DNA of 64,000 nt from Eumeta japonica (Eukaryota > Arthropoda > Insecta > Lepidoptera > Psychidae), in contig BGZK01000009.1 in the NCBI GenBank assembly GCA_005406025.1, positions 1,302,001 through 1,366,000 on the forward strand, given 5' to 3'. The notes below the pieces were generated by a model. It was not told where the DNA came from. It saw only the letters and a program-made list of their open reading frames with translations, and made no database searches. A program made the translations under genes and the position numbers. How positions within the stretch are numbered: the stretch's first letter is position 1; the number at the start of each line of letters is the position of its first letter. Shown in pieces: positions 35,661 through 46,154 of this stretch.

Positions 35661-36069
35661 CGACATACAACAATTAACTATAAAATGTGAAACGTCTCTT
35701 TATTTCGACACCCGCTAAGGGAATTTTTTATGACCAACGAAAGAAACAAAAGTGGGGAACTCAGATCGAACATTGATTCAATTTACTCGGCCGTGGCGGC
35801 GTCCGAGGCCTATCACAAGAGCAATAAAAGCTACCATTTGCGTGCGCGCACAACTTATAATGCTTTTGATTCTAATTAAAATGTGTATCGATCCGTTGCT
35901 GCAGGATTTAAAATAAAACCTTTATCTTTGCAAGTACACACGGCCTTTATCGATTTTCCTAAAGACTGTTCACACTATATTGTAAATCGAAATTTTAAAT
36001 CCCACGCCTCTCTGAGTGTTTGTCTGCGTATTATGAAGAGGTTAGTTGACATAATGCAGGTAGATACCA

Positions 36070-36315
36070 TAAGAGCGGCGGTCGCTCGGCGGTTAAGAGC
36101 ATCGGCTTAGAATCGGAAGACAGCGCGTTCGATCGTGACCATGAGCGAATCCACCGATGAGTTTATAACCAAGTCAAATCAACCTACACGCTGCGTTTGT
36201 CAGCGCATCGCTGGCGACGGCCGTTAGTACCTTCCAACCCTGTATTGGGCTAACACGGCCTTAAGACACAAACCCCTGAATATGAAACATGAAAGACTGC
36301 GAGAGGGTAAATAAG
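36070..36315 (+). mobile_element. tRNA-derived SINE
   Basis: A tRNA-like head at 36080-36140 begins 'ggtcgctcggcggttaagag' (A-box-like) and ends 'gcgttcgatcgtgacc' (B-box-like). The ends 'ggtcgc' and 'gtgacc' can pair at five of six positions, so the acceptor stem is still visible. A body of mixed composition follows ('cgcatcgctggcgacggccg', 'gtattgggctaacacggcc') and a short A-rich end near 36310. Confidence 0.7.
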
Positions 36316-37640
36316 AAAAAATCTAACAAGGACAGCTATACGAATAATTATCCGGCAATAAGTGCACAGAATGTTTGTTTTAATTGCACATCTTTGATTG
36401 TGACGTTTACCAATATAAGGCAAACCAGAAAAAAAGTGGAATAAAACGTATATTTCTTTTTGTCGGTCATGAAAAAAAAAATTCTACCGTTATCATTTGG
36501 AACGACAAATGCTAAGGTCGTACTAAAACACCCGAATACCCACAAGAGGCCAGTTTTCTTATCGCAACGTAATGTTCTACGTGAAACGTATAAGCTGCCG
36601 TATTTGTACCTACAATAAAAAAAACCCGTTTCTATACGTTCAATAGAAATAAAGACATTTCATATCGATAGTATAAAATAATCAAACTCTGTATAAGTCA
36701 GCCAGAAGTGTCCAATTTGTGAATAGGAAATGACAAACTTGATGTAGGTTTGATTTAAATGAACACTGCATACTTAAATCGTGTCTGGCATTTCAAATAT
36801 ATCTATAGGTAGATAGATAAGTAGGTAGATACGTAGGTCATAATCTGTATTAGGTAGATATATAGGCTCAATTTTTTTGAATTTTACAACACTTTCACAT
36901 TGGCACAGGCACAAGGACTTATGATAGAATGAAAAGGTTGCGAGTTACGACTTTTATTAATTCGATTAGTACATAACGAAATCGTAAATCGAATTTATGT
37001 GGTAACACTAAAGCGGCCTTTACATTATACAGGTTGTTTGCGACTGTCGCAAGTGTCTTTACATTTATACGACACGTCGAAAAACGACAACGACGAAACT
37101 GCTCATTCTTCATACGGCTTCGAATCGGATCGTAAAAAAACTAGCTGCAATTGCGGCGGTTGTAGTGTGTAAAAAATATCCCAATGGATGAAGGATTGGC
37201 TTAAGAAAAGAAAAGCATTTTCTCACATTGGCTTATTGCAGAGTCTCTCAACTTTTAAAGTTTTCAGAAAAGGGCGAAACCAGCCCCTAAGATAGTATTA
37301 AAATTGGCCTTTGAAGAAAATACAGATTTTTATTTCAATAAAAAGTAAGAAACAATAAATAGTAATAAAAACAACAAAAATAAAGATATTTTTAGTATTA
37401 ATGTGATAGGTGGGCTTGTTTCTTGTCGCAAATTGAGTCAAATTCTTAAAAAAAAATTATTTGCATAAGACGAACTCTAAATGTTCCACAAATCAGAATG
37501 TTTTTTATATACATTTATGAATTCTTTCAAAAAACCTTTGTCTCCATTCTCCGTTCTCCGAACACGACCAACCTTCCCCAAATTTGAAGCTAAATGACAC
37601 AGTCGTAGAAATCGTATCGACTAGCATTTACATCGTAAAA
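36316..37640. other. Non-coding stretch with one MITE-family end
   Basis: 'ggcctttacattatacagg' at 37013-37031 matches the end motif of the 88-bp element at 37720, and nearby 'gtctttacatttatacgac' repeats it. A degraded relative therefore lies around 36920-37110. The rest is AT-rich and unrecognised. Confidence 0.45.
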
Positions 37641-37808
37641 CCGTCGTACGAATCGCAAACTTGGAACTTGCCGAGATCCGACTATGCGATTCGTACGACC
37701 GTCGACTGATCGCATGCAGGAGCCCTTTACATGGTACAACCGTCGTACCGGCCGATGTATACGACCGTTGTATAGACCGATACGACGGCTGTACAATGTA
37801 AAGGGCCC
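37641..37808. mobile_element. Miniature inverted-repeat element(s)
   Basis: The right part (37720-37808) is a near-complete foldback: 34-bp arms starting 'gagccctttacatggtacaa' and, inverted, 'gggccctttacattgtacag' match at 29 of 34 positions with 21 bp between. Directly left, 'gtcgtacgaatcgca' (37643-37657) and 'tgcgattcgtacgac' (37685-37699) form a perfect 15-bp inverted repeat sharing the 'cgtcgtac' motif. No clear target-site duplication is visible. Confidence 0.8.
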
Positions 37809-37984
37809 ATCAGATGCTACAGGTGAATAATGTTTGGCTGTAGTGCTAATCTTATTGAACTTAAATCGTAATTATACGGATTTAAGTGAGATAATTCAAA
37901 GAAAAATGTGAAAAAGATTCGAGAGATAAAAATAACGACTTCTTTTGATGTTAATCTAATACAACCTAGAGAATTCTGAAGAGA

Positions 37985-38780
37985 TCGAAACAAGTGAAAA
38001 TCTGGTAGTGTCGATCAGGGCTATATAATGGATGCATTAACATTTCCAACCAAACTCTCTCAATATTTTCTCAATGGCTAAAGATGTGTGTGGTCTGGCG
38101 TTATGATGGTGAAAAACTACACTCATTCTGTTGATCAATTCCGGCCATTTTTTTTCTACTTCTTGCTTCAGTCTCATCAGCTTCTGACAGTAGACATCCG
38201 AATTTATGGATTTTCCCAGCGGTAAAAGCTTATAATGAATAATGCTCTTCCAATCTCACCATACACATAACATGAACTTATTGCGAGTTAATCCGAGTTT
38301 CGCTATAGTCTGTGGAGCTTGATTGCCTTTTTACCTTGATCTTTTTTGTACGTTCTTCTCGTAGATAATCCATTTTTCATCACCGGTGATTAATCTTTTA
38401 AAAAACGGTTGGGTTTCATGACGCTTCAATAGAGAATCGCAAATGAGCACACGATTTATTCGATTTCTTTAGGTGAGCTCGTATGGGACCCAAGAATCGA
38501 GCTTTTTTGTATATCCAGCTTTTTTTAAATAGGTGAGAACTCTTTTGTGGTCAATACCCAGCTCTTCAGCTATGTCGTAAGAACTAATATACAGATCTTG
38601 TTTTATTTTTTTCCCAAAACGGCATCGACTTTATCTATAAGAGGTCGACCTGAGCGAGGTTCGTCTTTGGCATTAAAAATACCGGATAAAAAACGCTTGA
38701 ACCAGTTTTGTGCTACTCTTACCAACGCTGCATTACGTTCATAAACGTCACAATTTTTTTCTGCGGCTTGTATGGCATTT
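37985..38780 (-). pseudogene. mariner transposase, degraded near-full-length (copy 2)
   Basis: On the minus strand, pieces in several frames follow the whole mariner protein: 'QNAIQAAEKNCDVYERNA', 'VRVAQNWFKR', 'DEPRSGRP', 'ISSYDIAEELGIDHKRVL', 'LKKAGYTKKLDSWVPYEL', 'CDSLLKRHETQPFFKRLI', 'TGDEKWIIYEKN', then 'VVFHHHNARPHTSLAIEK' and 'MHPLYSPDRHYQIF'. Of the DD34D triad, the first Asp (TGDEKW) is present. The second is changed to His (HHHNARPH where HHDNARPH is usual). The third lies in a segment that is deleted (YSPD then RHYQ, no 'LAPSDYH'). There are multiple frameshifts and stops. It is in the same lineage as copy 1 but decayed along different lines. Confidence 0.9.
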
Positions 38781-39735
38781 TGCTTTTTTTTGTAATAAAC
38801 TTCAAAATGTATCGAATTACTACATTAGATTCATTAATTTTGGTGGACAGAAAAACAATAGAAAAATGGTAGGACATCGTTATTACTTTTTGTTTTTCCT
38901 CTTAATTTTTAAAAATGTCATCTACTTAATGATATCAAAATAGTCCGATGACAGCATAACCAACGTTTTACTTATAAAATACGAAAAACTTTTTCCCCGA
39001 CCTAATGTAAAAATATACAATACAATAACACGTATAGCATATTATATATTAAGCAGTAATACAATCGTATAATAAATGAAAATGCTCTATAAAATAAATA
39101 ACTATAAAAAGTTATCGCAAGTTAGAACTTGAGTCCAGCTCCATATAATTAGGCTACATTAATCAACACCTGACTGTCCTCTTTAAGATTAAGCAACACA
39201 CATTTTTTTTTCTAATAACTTTTAAATACTCTGAGTTAGATCTATGTTAGACAGATATTATTGTATGTACACAGATTTAAAAAAAAGCTATGACAAAGGG
39301 ACCATTAGACACGACAGTAGTCGCATAAGATTTCAAATTTTATTTGGAAATACGTAACATTAAAAAAACTACCGTGTACAAAATTATCCTATGAGAGGAT
39401 GTGTGTATACAAATACCAAGTTTAATATATGTTTTATTTTAAAGGATACAAAATGGGAGCGGAATTTTATCGCAATGAATGAGAAATTATCAAACATAAC
39501 GAATATTTAAAAATTCAAACGTACTCAGAGATTACGTCGCTCATCGCTTAACCTAAGCCTACCTGTTGAGTAATTTGCTTTTAGACGAATGTCAAGTAGG
39601 TACGTCAAATATTTTCATATTTTTTTTTTTTCGTATAACACGAACTCACCGAATAAATTGTTCGAAGGCAAAAAGTATCGAATTTCAAAGGAAAGAATTT
39701 CGAGCATCGAAAACAGAAGTGCTTATTATTTTTGT
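38781..39735. other. AT-rich non-coding stretch
   Basis: The first part may hold the mariner 5' end. Otherwise nothing is recognised. Confidence 0.4.
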
Positions 39736-39990
39736 AACCTAGGTACAATGGTCGATCTGAGCTCGTGATCTCGACAAGTTCAGAGTCCAGCGTGAGGTAC
39801 GAGTGTCGGGCGTCGCGCGGCGGCGGCGGCGGCTCCCGGCCTTATCTGCGGTATTGTTTGTTAATCGAGTCGACCGCGTTCGCTCTCCAATTAACACTTA
39901 ACCGGCTGCTATTGTGCAATTCTCGTTTTCACGGTTCCGTAGGAAACCAACGCTCACTTCGCGGCCCGTAGACGGACTCTGCACGGCAAA
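39736..39990. promoter_or_regulatory. CpG-rich island, possible enhancer
   Basis: 'gggcgtcgcgcggcggcggc' is followed by 'ccggccttatctgcgg', which contains a GATA-factor site (TTATCT), and by 'gtcgaccgcgttcgc' and 'ctccaattaacacttaaccg'. The block is sharply distinct from its AT-rich flanks. A 68-codon ORF crosses it without known similarity. It is either a regulatory element or a non-coding exon. Confidence 0.4.
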
Positions 39991-40339
39991 TATACATGAA
40001 AGGGTTTCACACGTCTCAGCATTTTCGTTGAAAACTTTTTAATGCGCTTTTTTCTGATTCGGATGTTATCGCGTGAAGTGGCCGTGGTGAAGTCGGTTTG
40101 TTAGTCATTTATCTATTTAATTAATTCATTGTTAGTGCAACGTAATGCATCGCTTCCCGTAAGCCTGCCACGGTTTGAAATGCAGTCTACAAAATAATCT
40201 TGCGAACGATGTGTCTAGTTTGTGAAAACTTTTTTTTTTTTTTATAAACGGACAAATCGTTTTATTTTGAATACTTGAATACTTCTTAAAGTACTGTACG
40301 CTCGGCTTATCGTTTGGATTTTCAATTGGCTTGACATTT

Positions 40340-42890
40340 TTAGATGCACGTAAAATTAAAACCTATTGCTATAGTTAAAGCTTTTAACTGAAATCATTCT
40401 CAATGTACTTTTCAATAACTTTTGACTTATTATCGTCCAAGAAAATAGATCCTTAATTACGAATTTTGAGACAAAAACCTGAATTTTTCATATAAGTTAC
40501 TTTGACACATCTAAAAACCAACTTTGAATATTGTTTTTAAAATAACCACCCACAAAGGTATGAAGAAAATAAAAAAAAAAACTTGTTTACAAATTTTTGG
40601 ATAACGGTAAGGACAAGAAAAAAAAATTAATTAAACAACTTTAAATTTGACGGTCTGCAACTAGAGCATTAAATTTAAAAAAGTCTACTTTTTTTCACTA
40701 TTATCAATATTAACCGAGATAGGATGTTTAGAAGATAGAGGATGATAGTAACAACTTCGAAAAATCTTATATTTTTTAATTTATAAACTTTAACTTTAGA
40801 AAAAAAATTTTTTAACTCTATATAACAAAGTTTCAACAATTTAAAATATTTATTTTAGAATTGAAACAACTTTACTCGATGAAGTTAATTAACTGGCTCT
40901 ATGAAATTAAAAAATTTATATATCCAATTGCTATTTTAATTTTTTTCTCAACATCTATGTCTTATAACGTATTACTATTCACATCCTTATAGAAAATTGG
41001 ACGCTCTACAAATAAAGTCTGTGTTAAAGTTTTACTAAATCCCCTCTTTCAAAAGTTATTAAGTTATTGGGGGTTTAAAATTTAATTCGTGGTTTTTTGC
41101 ACTACTATGCAATTTTTCAGAAAATCATTTTTATTCCAAAAAAAGTTACTTTACTTTACTTAGAATTCGTGACTTATTACCATTTCAATGGCAATCAATG
41201 AAAACAATCAAAATACTTTTTTTTTTAATATTTCACAGTTAGAAGTGAAAAGTTAAAATTTCACAAAGAAATTCTACTAAAACTTGGATAAACCAACTTT
41301 ATTATTTTTTAATTAAGCAATGTTTACAAAAATTTAAATGAAACAGAAACTTTTGCGCTCCATTTCTGAGACAGGTTCAAAGATATCAGTTTGTCGCACT
41401 CTAGTGGCGCGTCTTCGATTCCTTCTTTTCATTGATTTTGATATCGATCTATTTTTGTTGATTTCTTTCTTTCCTTGGCATTTTTTCTTTCGCTTTTACT
41501 TTCTCGACGCTCGCCAATTTATATCCCTTCAATTAACAGTCGTATATGAACATATTGCACTCAACACTTAGATACAACTGTATGTTCAAAAACAACACAA
41601 ACCGACGCCCATTGAGACAATTTCGTTATAATTTGCAGAAGCTTAAACTCTTCAGGTGAATTTAAAGATTCCATTAAACACTTGCTGATATGTGCGAACG
41701 ATTTATATAACGGCTGGTGGTGATTGAAGAAAATGGTCAACATTCCAATTATAGATTCAGTATTTGGAAAGCATTATTGTTGCATTGTAATTTCTAGAAG
41801 CTGTACCCATAGGTAATTGGGAAACTACTCTTAGAAAATGTCAAACAAATACTAGCATTTTTCCATGCAAGTGGACATACCAGTCTGCGAAATACGTTCA
41901 AATCTATTTGCAACAAATAGCGAACCTTGAGTTGCTTATGGCCTCACTTAAAATTGATGAATACACGAAGGTAAGTTTTTAGATTGGAAGAGACCTTTAT
42001 TCATGAAGATACCAATCATATCCATAGTCAAACCATCACCTAAAGAATTGATAGAAAAAGTAAGTTACAATTTAGATCAAGTTCTCTTATCCTAATATTA
42101 TTTAAAAGGATAATGGTTATGATGATGAGGATGACAGAGAATAAAATACTACTGAAGGCGAGAACATAATGAAAATTAAGCTACTGTTAATACAGAAAGA
42201 CTGAATATCAATAAAACTTTCCTTCGTGTCTTCAGCAAAGGCGCCGTCTCAAAAATATTTCTTCGGGTGAATGAATTATTTTCTACCTGCTTAGAAATGA
42301 CAAACAAAAAAATTCAAACGCATATGTTCAATTAATAATAGGTTTCTTTAAAAAAATAACTTAATTTAATAAAGATTATTTCAATTCTAAAACAATAATT
42401 TTGAATTGATACCACTTTGTTATAAACAATCAAAAAAAATTCTAAGATTGATGTTTATAATATTCTAAGTAAATTAAAAAAATATAATAAATATATCAAT
42501 TTTTCACCAACTTATGATCGTTCTCTAGAGTCTAGCCACCCTATCTCGATTAATTTTGATAATAGCAAAAAAGTAAAGAGATCTCTTTTTTTATGAAAGA
42601 TGCTCTACAACTTTTAAGCTTTTTTTAACAAATTTAACTAATTTTATTTATGCTCTAATTAAATTGCTCTAATTAAATTTATTTTAATTTTGATCGTTGC
42701 TGTTATCCGAGAATTTGAATAAAAATTTTTTTTTTTGACTTCTCAGAGGCGATTTAAAAAAAAAAGCTTTCACAATTGGTTTTTAGATCATTCAAATTAA
42801 CTTATATCAAATATTAAAGTTTTTATCTCAAAATTCGTATCTATAGGTCTAATTTCTTGGACTTTTAGCTTTGACCCGTTCCTATATTTT
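40340..42890. mobile_element. Element with long terminal inverted arms
   Basis: Left arm about 40340-40890 and right arm about 42350-42890 are diverged reverse complements. Clear blocks are 'tacgaattttgagacaaaaa' (40457) against inverted 42825-42845; 'catataagttactttgacac' against inverted 42800-42810; 'attatcaatattaaccgaga' (40703) against inverted 42540-42565; and 'tttattttagaattgaaaca' (40850) against inverted 42380-42395. The arms are therefore about 450-550 bp and the whole about 2.5 kb. The middle (41000-42300) carries a fragment of an uncharacterised insect mobile ORF (41790-41970). Terminal bases and target duplication could not be fixed by eye. Confidence 0.65.
41790..41970 (+). pseudogene. 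Fragment of uncharacterised insect mobile-element ORF
   Basis: An open frame reads 'EAVPIGNWETTLRKCQ', 'SIFPCKW' and 'YQSAKYVQIYLQQIANLE', then 'LLMASLKIDEYTK' before a stop. This resembles a pattern I know from many unnamed insect and arthropod predicted proteins (ER.GNW.LHL..V..MLP.F.A.GH..YAKSA.LYLQ.M..L). These proteins occur in high copy and are thought to be mobile, but they have no assigned enzymatic function that I can name. Here the conserved 'ASGH' is lost by a local frame change (the alternative frame still gives 'FHASGHTSL'). It sits between the long inverted arms. Confidence 0.5.
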
Positions 42891-44040
42891 CATGCACGCA
42901 GACTGTCTATTAGCAATATACTTTTCTATCTGTTTTTTACTCTCATTATTTCCACTTTGTTTATCTTACAGCTATTAAGGATTCTTTTAATAAAATAAAT
43001 GGAAGTAGAAGAAAAAGTACACCGCTTAGCTTATGCTTTCAAATTACACTTCTTTTGGAGTGTTATGGAAAAATTGTGAGAGATTTTTTGTCGAGGTAAC
43101 ACGAAAACACTACAATATGAAGTTCCCGCAAACGGTTTAACCAGCAACTTCAGGTCACTGATGTGCCAATAAGGTTTGCTACTCAGTGGCCCTTATAAAT
43201 ATTAAAAATCAATATTAATTTGTAAGTGCTTCGTTGTCTGTCGATTGGTATTATTTCGCGCGCTATTTCAAAATCCGTCTTTAGTTCGCCATGCCTTCAA
43301 AATACTAGCCCCTATTTCGCTCATCTATTTATAATATTTAGTATAATATCTTCAGTACTATATCCCTTTATATTTAATTTCAATTTATTTTACATTTACT
43401 TTCCTATATATAGAATATATAGAGGAAAATAAATATAAGGTAGGTCGCCAATTAGGTGACTTATCGCCTTTGCGGGATGAGTTTTTACTATTTAATATAT
43501 TTCCTGTCTTACAGCCCCAAACATTAACATTAGCCTAGAAACATTAGCCCCTTCCCTTATTTTTTTATTTCCAGTTTTTTAAGTTTCCAGGCACTAAATA
43601 GGTGATCATACACTCCCGAGGGGTATATTTTTATTTCATAAGCATTGAGATAATATAGTTCCGTTAAGGTGTATTAAATAGTTCACGTGTAATGCATGGA
43701 CAAACTGACTAATGGGAATTGCATATAAGTTTATTTTAAATAACATTAGATTTTAAAATCACACTAGGTGATCTACTTTATTGTACCATCTCTTCCAACA
43801 ATCAACAAGCTATGCGATAATAAAATTTTACTTAGATTTAATAGTTGATTCGACTTTTAGCTAGTCACAATATTATTTTCATGTCTCTTAATTAATGAGA
43901 CATTATTATTTGAAGAGTAATAATTACATATGACATTTTATCAAAAATTAAAAAAAGCTGTTAATTGACAGATACGTTATCGTTTAGGAATAAAAAATAT
44001 TTAACTTCTAATTTTTCAGTATTTTACTAGTAGTGTTTGA
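42891..44040. other. AT-rich non-coding stretch
   Basis: It contains 'acattaacattagcctag' followed by 'aaacattagcccc' near 43520-43552, a short degenerate duplication. Nothing else is recognised. Confidence 0.4.
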
Positions 44041-44058
44041 AATGTGTTATATATAAAT

Positions 44059-44370
44059 TAGCTTTTACCCGCTGCTTCGCTGGCATAGACATAAAATAAC
44101 GACATTTTTTTTGCATGAAACCCACTCTATGAGCGTCTATCAGAAAAAAGTAACTACGCCGAATTTCAAGTAAATCGGACCTATAGTTTAGAAGATCTCA
44201 CAAATTGATGATTTTTTTTGTATAGAATTTGCTATAAAATGAATTCTTAATAAGCGTCTACGTCCCGAAAAGCGTAATTGTGCCGAATTTTAAAGCCATC
44301 AGACCTATATATAGTTTTGGAGATGTCGAAAGGAGTCAATCAATCTTTCAGTAGCATTTCGCTTATATAT
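44059..44370 (+). repeat. Lepidopteran repeat with 'acccgc.gcttcgc' head
   Basis: 'tagcttttacccgctgcttcg' matches 59515-59555 ('ccctcgcgatttcgcccgcg') and, inverted, 52124-52160. Diverged internal duplication is seen: 'acgccgaatttcaagtaaat' plus 'cggacctatagttt' against 'gtgccgaattttaaagccat' plus 'cagacctatatatagttt'. It ends directly before the Helitron fragment and may be part of the same element. Confidence 0.55.
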
Positions 44371-44378
44371 GTATAGAT

Positions 44379-44850
44379 TTGAACGCATCAATGAGACGGT
44401 CACATAGTAACAACACATTTACAGATCGTCAAGAAATAAATTTTAAGGAACCGTCTCTTCTCGATGATACGTCTCGACACTACTGCCATTCTGTTCAGGC
44501 GATCAAATATATTCGTAAATATATAAATAAAGTGTCAGATGAAGCCACATTCGATGTCAGAAACCCGAATGACGAGGTGGAAAGTTATTTAAATGGATGT
44601 TAAATAAGTGCATACAAAGCTGTCTGGAGAATACTAGAATTTCCTATACGCGACCGTCATCCTGCTGTTATGCATCTGGTCTTACACTTAGAAAATGGAC
44701 AAAGGTTGTATTTCACGGCAGGCACGGCGCGACTGGACAATACCCGCGTAAGACCGCACTACTAGCATTTTTCGAGATTTGCAACACTGACGGCTTCGCA
44801 AAAACATTATTATAACACGAAGTGCCCCAATATTATAGCTACGTGGGCAA
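44379..44850 (+). pseudogene. Helitron Rep/helicase fragment
   Basis: The plus strand reads 'QAIKYIRKYINKVSDEATF', 'NDEVESYLNG', then after a stop 'ISAYKAVWRILEFPIRD', 'HPAVMHLVLHLENGQRLYF', and after a frame change 'KTALLAFFEICNTDGFAKT', then a stop and 'HEVPQYY'. This is the conserved region linking the Rep and helicase parts of Helitron proteins (KYI.KY..KG.D..TF.....DEV..Y..GRYIS..EA.WRLLEFPIH.R.P.V..L.VHL). The two stops (44601-44603 and 44813-44815) fall where the family has Tyr, each a one-base change to TAA. One frameshift lies around 44735-44755. Rep catalytic motifs and the helicase are absent. Confidence 0.88.
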
Positions 44851-44928
44851 ATAATACGTTATAATGTGTTATATAATGCGAGATATAATGCGTTAGTATA
44901 GTGTTCTTGCATTAAGATTTTTTATTTA

Positions 44929-45234
44929 ATGCAAACCAAGAACGCAATCGTTACTTACGCAGTCTTACGTATAGTCTTACGCAGATATTGTCCGGATTCC
45001 GGTCCGATTTTCGTAAACGATCCTCCCAAACGATGTTACCTAATGCCCGAACAAGCTCTGGTCGTAAATCTAGGATATTCGATCAGAATTGCTGAAGACA
45101 CGCAATTTATAAGTGATTGGTTTCCTATAGAATTAGATTTGGTGCATCATGCATGCTCTCCACTTGTAAGGGTTGATTTTGACGAGAAAATTTCTGTGCG
45201 CAACAATAAATCTATAGTAACAATAAATAAATAA
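44929..45234 (+). other. Unrecognised 101-codon ORF
   Basis: An ORF (ATG at 44929) with less AT-rich composition than its flanks encodes 'MQTKNAIVTYAVLRIVLRRY', then 'PDSGPIFVNDPPKRCYLMPE', 'ALVVNLGYSIRIAEDTQF' and 'WFPIELDLVHHACSPLVRVD', ending in a basic tail. The amino-acid usage looks protein-like (no low-complexity runs, balanced residues). I cannot assign a family. It lies about 80 bp after the Helitron fragment and about 530 bp before the promoter candidate. It could be an old mobile-element or captured gene piece, or an exon. Confidence 0.3.
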
Positions 45235-45399
45235 GATATCGAAATGTTTCACTAACATCATAATGTAAATCGATGTGTAATTATAGTTAGAATTGCTGAT
45301 AAATTTCCGTATAATATGTATACTGTTTATCCAATCAGTTTATTAAAAGTTTCATCGATTCCTCAGTGTCATCACTACGTCTGACCCTGTTTTACAACA

Positions 45400-45794
45400 A
45401 GTAAGAAAGTATTAAAACTTCTTGCAATTAAACAGAAATTCGTCGTAGGAAGGCTACAGCAGCGACTTGGCAATCAGCTATCGGAATATTACGAAAGGGA
45501 TTCAGTTCGATCCTGAAACTTTTCAAGTCCCTATTTCGATTATGAATGAGCCGACGGCCGGCGTCCTGACGAAAACTGTAATACAATTCGCACCCTTCGG
45601 ACCTACGCGAGAACAAAAAAAAAACGTGCGGACTTTCTGCGTTACGCGTCGCTGCGGCAACGGCCCACGTGTGCGATATCGAATCATATTCCATACGAAA
45701 TAAGATTGTAATTCGCTTGTCGTGAGCCGGAGGGATGCTGCGTCTCGGGGCGCCGTATGTATTATAAATTGGTTAAGAGCGGCGCGGGGGAGTC
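45400..45794 (+). promoter_or_regulatory. CpG-rich promoter candidate with TATA box
   Basis: CpG-rich sequence builds from about 45420 to 46160. At 45763-45768 is a good TATA box ('tattataaattgg'). About 25-50 bases downstream, 'gggggagtcgcg' and 'gccagtcgcc' could hold the initiator (CCAGTC near 45815 resembles the arthropod TCAGT type). Upstream 'cggcccacgtgtgcg' has an E-box (CACGTG). Small ORFs on both strands here (45467-45703, 45523-45897) look incidental. Confidence 0.45.
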
Positions 45795-46154
45795 GCGCGC
45801 CCGCTCGATACCCGCCAGTCGCCGCCCGCTCGTCGGTCGCAGCGCGCGATTCGTGTTTTGATACACCGGCCGTCGGTAAACAGATCGACCGGCGCATCGA
45901 TTCATCGACGGTTCAACGATCGATCCGCATCTAGGGCCGTCGCGTGATGTGACCGCTTCGATATCGGCCGTTGTTTATGGCGAGATCGCGATCGTTGAGG
46001 TATCCGGTGACTGCTTGCTCGTTCGAGACGTTTTTTCGGCGCGCGTCCGGACGACGCCTCGTGGAAACTTTGAGCGTTATATCGTCACATTAACGGCCAG
46101 TGTTTCGCCGTACTCGGATATTTCCTTCGGGGGTCGGCAGCGCCGTAGCGATAG
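45795..46154 (+). other. Candidate non-coding first exon with splice donor
   Basis: The CpG-rich block after the TATA box ends exactly in 'cgatag|GTAAGTAACG', a near-ideal 5' splice site (GTAAGT 46155-46160). The GC-rich composition fades soon after. The ATGs inside open only short frames: ATG-TGA at 45947-45952 and a 38-codon frame at 45977-46093. The exon therefore reads as a 5' UTR with short upstream ORFs. The gene it belongs to would continue to the right, possibly beyond the window. I cannot name it. Confidence 0.45.
45977..46093 (+). CDS. Short upstream ORF in candidate 5' UTR
   Basis: A 38-codon ATG-initiated frame ('MARSRSLRYPVTACSF' at its start, Arg/Ser-rich) closes with TAA before the splice donor. 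If the exon is real this would be an upstream ORF that could damp translation. No conserved domain is seen, and it may simply be chance. Confidence 0.2.
   Translation: MARSRSLRYPVTACSFETFFRRASGRRLVETLSVISSH

Noticed and set aside
36080..36140. Functional tRNA gene
   Set aside because: The A and B boxes and acceptor-like ends are present, but the anticodon and T arms do not fold cleanly and a SINE body follows.
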